Origin: Aureococcus anophagefferens
Taxonomy: Eukaryota > Sar > Pelagophyceae > Pelagomonadales > Pelagomonadaceae
NCBI RefSeq assembly: GCF_000186865.1
Contig: NW_008705568.1
Location: 1,164,603 to 1,228,602 of the forward strand
Direction of reading: 5' to 3'
DNA length: 64,000 bases
In this document: piece by piece, positions 59,047-64,000 of the stretch
Layout of the letters: the number at the start of each line of letters is the position of its first letter
Position numbering within the stretch: position 1 is the first letter of the stretch
The notes under the pieces: generated by a model
Told to the model about the DNA's origin: nothing
What the model saw: the letters and a program-made list of their open reading frames with translations, nothing else
The model's database searches: none
Translations under genes and position numbers: made by a program

Positions 59047-60543
59047 TTACGCCGCGCGGCACTCGTCGACCTCGGGCCAGGCCGCGCAGAGGTCGGACTG
59101 GTAGCGGATGCCCGTGTCCGTCGGGCGGGGCCCGTCGGCGTCGCGCGTCGGGAGCACGGCGCCCGCCGCGGACCAGCGGCTCTGCGCGCCGAAGTTGAGC
59201 TCGGAGACGAGGACGTCGACGCGGATGTTCTGGCCCGGGAAGCCCTCGTTGCCGAAGGGGTCGAGGAACGACTTCGAGAGCTCGAGGAGGCCCTTGAAGA
59301 AGAGCGTGAGCAACCCGCAGAGCGGGATCGCGAGCCGCCCGAGCTGCGCGTAGAGCGCCAGCGGCGCCAGCAGCACGAGCGAGTCGACGAGCACCTGGAC
59401 GAGCTGGACGTAGGCCAACGGCATGCGCCCGGCCGCGAAGTCGCTGATGGAGAAGAGCTCCGCGCGGACCTGCGTGAGCTGCTTGAAGAGCTCGGCCTCG
59501 AAGCCCGGGCCCCCGCGGAGCGTGCCCGCCTCGAGGCCCGCCATGGCGTACTGGCCGACCCACTCGAGGAGGATGAACGCGTACTGCGACGGCGGCAGCC
59601 GCGTCGCGAGGAGCGCGTCGCGCTCGTTCCGCGTGAGCTGCCCGACGTCGACGAGGCCCTGCAGACCCTCCGGGCTCAGCAGCTTCGGCCCGATGGCGTC
59701 CTCCTCCTTGTTCGCGAAGCCCAGGTCGTCGACCTCGTCGCCGTCGGCGACGCCGCCGTCGGCGACGCCGTTGGACAGCGTCCGCGTCGACGCCCAGAAG
59801 AACGTGTGGCTCAGCCGCGCGAGGCGGCTCCCGAGCGTCACCAGCCGCTTCGCCTCGTCGGCGTAGCCCGACGACGCGCCGTCGGCCGCGACATCGCCGC
59901 GCCGCGCGCCGACGGCCAGCAGCAGGCAGACGTCGTTGATGCGGCCCTGGAGCCGCCGCGTCGTGAAGTACACGGACGTGTAGTGCGCGTAGGCCTGCTG
60001 CGTGAAGAACGTGAGGATGAACGTGCAGAGCGTCAGGTTGTACTCCCAGAGCGCGCCCAGCCCCGACAGCTGGCGGATCAACGGATCCTCCACGGGCGGC
60101 ACGCCCCAGAAGGGCCACGCCGACGCCGCGAGCGCGTGCGCGCCGCCGTCGACGGCCGCGCCGAGCGCCATCGTGACGACGACGGGCAGGATGGTCATCT
60201 CGAGCACCGTGCCGCGCCACTTCGTCCAGAGCCAGACGCCGTCGGGCCGGTACTCGCAGACGACGGGCCGGTTCGACGCCTCGTTCATCGCCCAGTCCGT
60301 GAGCTCGTTGAAGCGGCCCGCGCGCCAGCCGGGCGTCGACGGCAGGCCGCGGAACGCGTCGTTCCCCGGCAGGTAGAGCGGCGCCGGCGGCGCGCCGTCG
60401 AAGGACGGCGGCGGCGGCGCGCCGTCGAGGGACGGCGGCGGCGGCGCGGCGCGGAGGCGCGCCGTCCGCGGCGGCGGCCGCGGCGGCGCCCGCGGGCCCA
60501 CGAGGGCATCGACTGCGATGAGCAGCAGCGGCGCGGCGCGCAT
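59047..60543 (-). CDS. Bestrophin-family anion channel, probable plastid
   Basis: A 498-residue intronless protein with a leader that could be bipartite plastid (MRAAPLLLIAVDALVGPRAP, then a Pro/Arg-rich stretch with repeated PPPPSxDGAP). Two hydrophobic hairpins flank a soluble part, and the signature FLDPFGNEGFPGQNIRVDVLV corresponds to the bestrophin 'FxxPFG.D..D' region just after the last helix. Bestrophins in diatoms and Chlamydomonas pass bicarbonate into the thylakoid lumen for carbon concentration; this assignment is by analogy. Head-to-head with the nucleoside hydrolase gene (256 bp between starts). Confidence 0.75.
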   Translation of the reverse strand: MRAAPLLLIAVDALVGPRAPPRPPPRTARLRAAPPPPSLDGAPPPPSFDGAPPAPLYLPGNDAFRGLPSTPGWRAGRFNELTDWAMNEASNRPVVCEYRPDGVWLWTKWRGTVLEMTILPVVVTMALGAAVDGGAHALAASAWPFWGVPPVEDPLIRQLSGLGALWEYNLTLCTFILTFFTQQAYAHYTSVYFTTRRLQGRINDVCLLLAVGARRGDVAADGASSGYADEAKRLVTLGSRLARLSHTFFWASTRTLSNGVADGGVADGDEVDDLGFANKEEDAIGPKLLSPEGLQGLVDVGQLTRNERDALLATRLPPSQYAFILLEWVGQYAMAGLEAGTLRGGPGFEAELFKQLTQVRAELFSISDFAAGRMPLAYVQLVQVLVDSLVLLAPLALYAQLGRLAIPLCGLLTLFFKGLLELSKSFLDPFGNEGFPGQNIRVDVLVSELNFGAQSRWSAAGAVLPTRDADGPRPTDTGIRYQSDLCAAWPEVDECRAA

Positions 60544-60799
60544 GATTCTTTTAAAGCAGCAATGCGATCAATGTCGAGGCAGCGGTCACGGGACGGTGCG
60601 TCGCGACGCCGCGACCGAGCTCGGCGCGGAGCAACGCTCGACGCCGAGCACTGCAATTGGCGCTTGACGATCTCAGCAGTGATTCTTGAGATCGGGCTTC
60701 GGAAGCGGCAACTTGAACCTCAGCAAAACCCTCCACCAATCGGCGGGCTGCATCTGCGGGCTCTGCGGCTGCCCGAAGGTATTCCAAAGCACGAGAAGC

Positions 60800-62102
60800 A
60801 TGATGCGCATCGCACTGCTGCTCGTCCTCGCCGCCACCACCGACGCCGTCGTCGAGCTCATCATCGACACGGACCTGGGCTTCGACGTCGACGACGCCGG
60901 CGCCATCGCCGTCGCCAACCATCTGCAGGACCTCGGCCTCTGCGAGCTCCGCGGCGTCGTCCACAACACGGGCTTCGTCGAAGGCAGCGTTGAGTGACAG
61001 GGGTGCCTTTTCCCGACCCCGTCACCCTTGTTAGGTCGAAGGCATCGGCGCCGTCGATTCGATCATGAACTACTACGGCCGCGGCAACGACACGCGCGCC
61101 TACGGCGCCTACAAGGGCGCCTGGGCGTCGTCCGACGACGCGCAGGCGGCCCAGGACCGGTACGCGACCGCCATGTCCGAGCGCTGGCCGTCGCGCGTCG
61201 CCGGCGCGGGCGACGTCGACGGCGCCGCCGACGCCTACGGGCGGCTGCTCGCCGCGAGCAGCAACGGCTCCGTCGTCATCGCGTCCATCGGCGAGCCCAC
61301 GGCGCTGCGCGAGGCGTTGCAAGCGCACAAAGACCTCTTCGCCGCCAAGGTCAAGCAGATCGTCTACATGGACCTCGGCTACAACTTCGGCTGCGGCGAC
61401 GCGGCGGGGAGCGACTGGTCGCCGTGGCTCGGGTCCACGGACGGCTGCGCGGGCGCGGCGAAGTACGTCGTGGACCACATGCCGGCGAGCGTCCAGCAGG
61501 TCTTCAGCCCCGCGGGCGAGGACGTGCTCACGGGCTCGCGGTTCCACGACGGCGACGGCTGCGGCGCCGGCCCCGCGAAGTTTGCCTACGAGACGTGGAC
61601 GAATTTTGGGTCGCGGCCGTCCTGGGACCTCATCGCGACCTACTACGCCGTCGCGGGCCTCGAGAGCCTCTACTCGACGGCGACGCGAGGAACGAACGCC
61701 GTCGACGCGGCCGGGAACGAAAACTTCGTGGCGGACGCCGCGGGCCCCCACCTCCGCGTCGACATCGACCCGGCCCACAACGGCGACGTCGTGCGCCTGC
61801 TCGACGACGCGCTCTGCGCGGCGCCCTGCCGCGGCGACTGCGGAGGCTACGAATATCACGCGATGGCCAACTGCTACGACGGCCACGGCGCGACGAACCT
61901 CGAATCGCCGCCGGACGCGTCCGCGGGCGCCATGACCCTGGCCGCCTGCCTCGCGCTCTGCGACGCGACGCCGGCCTGCGAGGCCGTCGGCGCCCGCGCG
62001 TCCGGCGACGGCGGCCTCGTGGACTGCTACCGCAAGGCCGACGTCGACGTCGGCGCCTGCGACGCCTACTCCCCCTTCGCCACGTGGACGAAGAAGGCCT
62101 AG
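60800..62102 (+). CDS. Secreted inosine/uridine-preferring nucleoside hydrolase with C-terminal PAN/apple-like domain
   Basis: Exons 60800-60976 and 61035-62102 give 414 residues. Signal peptide MMRIALLLVLAATTDA. The calcium-binding DTDLGFDVDDAGAIA motif near residue 22 is the family hallmark (DTDxGxDxDDA), and later ETWTNFGSRPSWDL and HNGDVVRLLDD fit the fold. The last 80 residues have six spaced cysteines (CRGDCGGYEYHAM, LAACLALCDATPAC, DCYRKADV.. CD) like PAN/apple modules. Secretion suggests scavenging purine or pyrimidine nucleosides outside the cell. The intron is a 58-bp insertion bounded by a 10-bp duplication. Its stop interlocks with the next gene's stop. Confidence 0.8.
60987..61034 (+). 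mobile_element. Miniature introner-like insertion, type E (48 bp)
   Basis: Flanked by GTCGAAGGCA at 60977-60986 and 61035-61044. Inside, GTGAC(A)GGGGT pairs with ACCCCGTCAC around an 11-nt loop. The intron is 60977-61034, GT-TAG, and removing it rejoins TGF-VEGIG. No relation to types A-D seen. Confidence 0.65.
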
Positions 62103-63833
62103 TGGTAAAAGTGCATGCCGAAGGTCGCGTCCTTCATGATGTAGGACCGGTCCTTCTCGTAGTCCTCGGGGACCTCGAACTGGGACACGCGGGAGACGCG
62201 GTTGTAGTAGAAGATGCCGCGGCCGCGCTTGTCGCGGTAGGGCCGCCACTCGCCGACGGCCGACGCCTTGGCGCCGCGGCCGCCGCCCTTCTTGCCCGAC
62301 GCCTTGGCGTTCTTGATGGCCTCGAACTCCGCGAGCTTCTCGAGCCGCTCCGCCTCGAGGCGATCCAAAATGACCTGCTTCGCGTCGCCCTCCAGGAGCT
62401 CGAACGCGGACGGCCGCCGCGTCGCCGCGAAGTCCAGAAGCTTGTGGATCATGGGCACGTCCTGGTTCCGGCACGCCCGCTTCAGCGGGCTGTCCTTGCT
62501 GTAGGACTCCGCGTTGACGTTCGCGCCGAACTCGCACAAGCACTCCACGGTCTCGACGTCGCCCGTGAGCGCGCCGTAGATGAGCGCCGTCTCGCCGTCG
62601 ACGTTCTTCGACTCGATGGAGATCTGCGTCTCGGATAAGAGCAGGTCCACGACGTCGACGTGCTTGAACTCCGTCGCGGCCATCAACGCGTTCTGCCCCG
62701 CGATGTTCGACGTCTCCGGGTCCGCGCCTGCGTTCGACGCAGCGTCGATGCGCGATGATTTGCGCGATTTGAAACGCAGCGTCGAGCACGCGACGAACGA
62801 AAACGACTAGTCCAAACATCAGCCGAAACGACGTCGATGGGACCGAGCGGCGCGACGTTCGGTCGGGACCCCCCCCCCCGAACCGACGCGGGTCCGCGCC
62901 CTTCTCCAGCAGCAGCTCCACGGTGTCGACCCAGCCCCAGACGCAGGCGTAGTGGAGCGGACTGTGGTCGTGGTAGTCCATCTGGTGGATGTTCGCGCCC
63001 TTGTCGATGAGCAGCTCGATGACCTGCATGCGGTGCCGCTCCGTGCCCGGCCGGATCCAGTCGCTGTCGATGGTGACGCCCTCGGGCTTCTCGCCCTTCG
63101 GGAGGCCGTCGTCGTGGACGCCGATCTTCCGAGCGCAGTAGGTCTCCTGGGGCGGCGTGAAGACGACGTGGAGCGGCGTGCGCCACTTGTTGTTCTCCGC
63201 GTTGAAGTCGATCTCCGTCGTGTCGAACCTGGGCGGGAAACGAGTCAACACGACTTCAATGTGCATGTGTTCGCACGGCTTCGACATGGTTCTTTCACTC
63301 TCCGAAAAGAACGCACCGAGAGAAAACGATCCGTCCGAAAATCAGCCGAATCGACTTCGATTTGGCCGAGCTAGAGAGGTTGACGCGTCCGTTTCACTGG
63401 TCGTTTCCGGCGCGGTGTCGAACTGGCTGACGTTCTTCGGGTCGACCATGAACTCGACCATGCGCAGGTAGCCCTCGCGGCAGACGATGTGGAGCAGCGT
63501 GTCGTTGTCCCAGGCGCCGTAGCGCTTGTTCACCTGCGCGAAGTGGCCGATGATAATCTCGCGGAGCTCGCGGAAGTTGCCCAGCGCGATGCTCTCCGCG
63601 GTCTTGGCCGCGCGCGACCCGCGCGGGTCGTTGCCGCCGCTCGAGCTCGACTCCTTCGTGCGCTTCGACAGCAGGATCGCCAGGGACTCGGCGTCTTTGC
63701 CAAAGTCCGTGCCGACCCAGTCCGTCACGGCGAAGACCAGCGAGTTGCGCTTGCGGTTGTCGAGGCGCAGCTCCTTCTCGTCCTCCTTCTTCGACTCGAC
63801 GGCCGCGCCCTTCTTCGAGCAGAGGCCGCCCAT
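62099..63833 (-). CDS. Ankyrin-repeat protein with WW-like domain; two introners
   Basis: Exons 63833-63424, 63228-62900 and 62727-62099 give 455 residues. The N-terminus MGGLCSKKGAAVESKK fits myristoylation/palmitoylation (Gly2, Cys5). Ankyrin repeats occupy the middle (DTLLHIVCREGYL, KWRTPLHVVF, HSPLHYACVWGW, GQNALMAATEF, GETALIYGALTG, DSPLKRACRNQ). A Lys-rich helix and a WW-like segment (EWRPYRDKRGRG then FYYNRVSRVSQFEVP) end the protein. Such scaffolds link membranes to Pro-rich partners. The two introners are types C, in phases 2 and 1. The stop codon overlaps that of the nucleoside hydrolase (CTAG). Confidence 0.82.
62728..62891 (+). mobile_element. Introner, type C (164 bp, most diverged)
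   Basis: Ends CTGCGTTCGACGC and CCGAACCGACGCGG. The TSD GTCCGCGC is at 62720-62727 and 62892-62899. On the coding strand the intron is 62899-62728, starting GCGCGGAC, GC-AG, phase 1. It holds 11 consecutive C residues (62869-62879) and reduced similarity to other copies. The core is antisense. Confidence 0.82.
63229..63415 (+). mobile_element. Introner, type C (187 bp)
   Basis: Ends CTGGGCGGGAAACGA and TCGTTTCCGGCGCGG. The TSD TGTCGAAC is at 63221-63228 and 63416-63423. On the coding strand the intron is 63423-63229, starting GTTCGACA, GT-AG, phase 2. The core is antisense. Confidence 0.9.
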
Positions 63834-63939
63834 GGCAGCATCAGCGTCGGACTACGGGCATGGGCAGCATCTCATCCATCGCGCCGCTGTGTTTGAATGC
63901 ACTCAACGACGTCACGAGTAGTCAACGTCTACTTTTACC

Positions 63940-64000
63940 CTACTCCGGGGGCTCGCGCATGGCGAAGACGAGGACGCCGTTGGGGAAGCCCGAGAACGTA
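63940..64000 (-). CDS. C-terminus of a protein running off the window
   Basis: The last 19 codons are visible, reading TFSGFPNGVLVFAMREPPE then a stop. The frame is protein-like and the stop is followed by an AT-richer 3' region before the ankyrin/WW gene. Too little to name. Confidence 0.4.
   Translation of the reverse strand, partial: TFSGFPNGVLVFAMREPPE

Noticed and set aside
5716..63415. Introners as coding transposons with their own transposase
   Set aside because: All copies are 164-206 bp with stops in every frame and no transposase-like gene occurs anywhere in the window; any autonomous partner must lie elsewhere.
1..64000. CRISPR arrays, bacterial operons, rRNA and viral structural genes
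   Set aside because: No regularly spaced repeats with spacers, no polycistronic gene strings with ribosome sites, no conserved rRNA blocks and no capsid- or polymerase-like frames were seen.

Overview
This is a gene-dense, very GC-rich eukaryotic nuclear segment, most probably from a pelagophyte alga (stramenopile) such as Aureococcus. The clues are a fucoxanthin-type light-harvesting protein with a plastid pre-sequence, several presumptive plastid or secretory leaders, an axonemal dynein light chain, an HSF transcription factor, a PNUTS-like PP1 regulator, and spliceosomal introns made by introner transposons of the kind described for Aureococcus (Huff, Zilberman and Roy 2016). The species name is inference from these features; no database was consulted. 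I see no prokaryotic operons, CRISPR arrays, rRNA or convincing tRNA.

Layout: about 40 protein genes, nearly all intact, with strand switching at 28 of 39 neighbouring pairs. Most are therefore head-to-head with 60-400 bp between starts, or tail-to-tail with a few bases between stops; one pair has interlocked stop codons. 0-10 kb: sterol desaturase-like protein, RING/MYND protein, dynein p28, 2Fe-2S protein, a predicted myristoylated protein, a lumenal plastid protein, a sedolisin and a methyltransferase-like protein. 10-20 kb: two uncharacterised proteins, gene debris, a Rieske protein, an MFS transporter, pyruvate kinase, FUN14-like and TLC-like membrane proteins and a cysteine-rich secreted protein. 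20-31 kb: a Patched/RND protein, LHC, a Kelch protein with an NlpC/P60-like N-terminus, a secreted propeller, a COG2112-like kinase and a glycosyltransferase. 31-45 kb: HSF, an ankyrin protein, a GT8 enzyme, a GST-like protein, a PNUTS-like protein, a degenerate trehalose-6-phosphate synthase/phosphatase, a coiled-coil membrane protein and a SUKH-like protein in a lower-GC patch. 45-64 kb: a 1,933-residue mosaic receptor with a TauA-like ligand-binding domain, then a zinc-ribbon protein, a CBM9-like protein, a JmjC-like protein, a choline-kinase-like protein, a bestrophin, a nucleoside hydrolase and an ankyrin/WW protein.

The outstanding system is the introner set. Sixteen related 164-206 bp elements lie inside 14 genes, all within coding sequence. 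Each has terminal inverted repeats and an 8-bp target-site duplication (TSD). In every case, removing the upstream TSD copy plus the element restores the reading frame exactly. The TSD copy supplies the 5' splice site (GC or GT) and the element end supplies the AG. Because both ends carry CAG outward, the elements work in either orientation (7 sense, 9 antisense). Two smaller insertions (81 bp and about 48 bp) follow the same rule. Eleven of these 18 introns, and most ordinary introns here, start with GC rather than GT, so the splicing machinery must accept GC-AG introns routinely. No transposase gene is present, so the elements are non-autonomous here.
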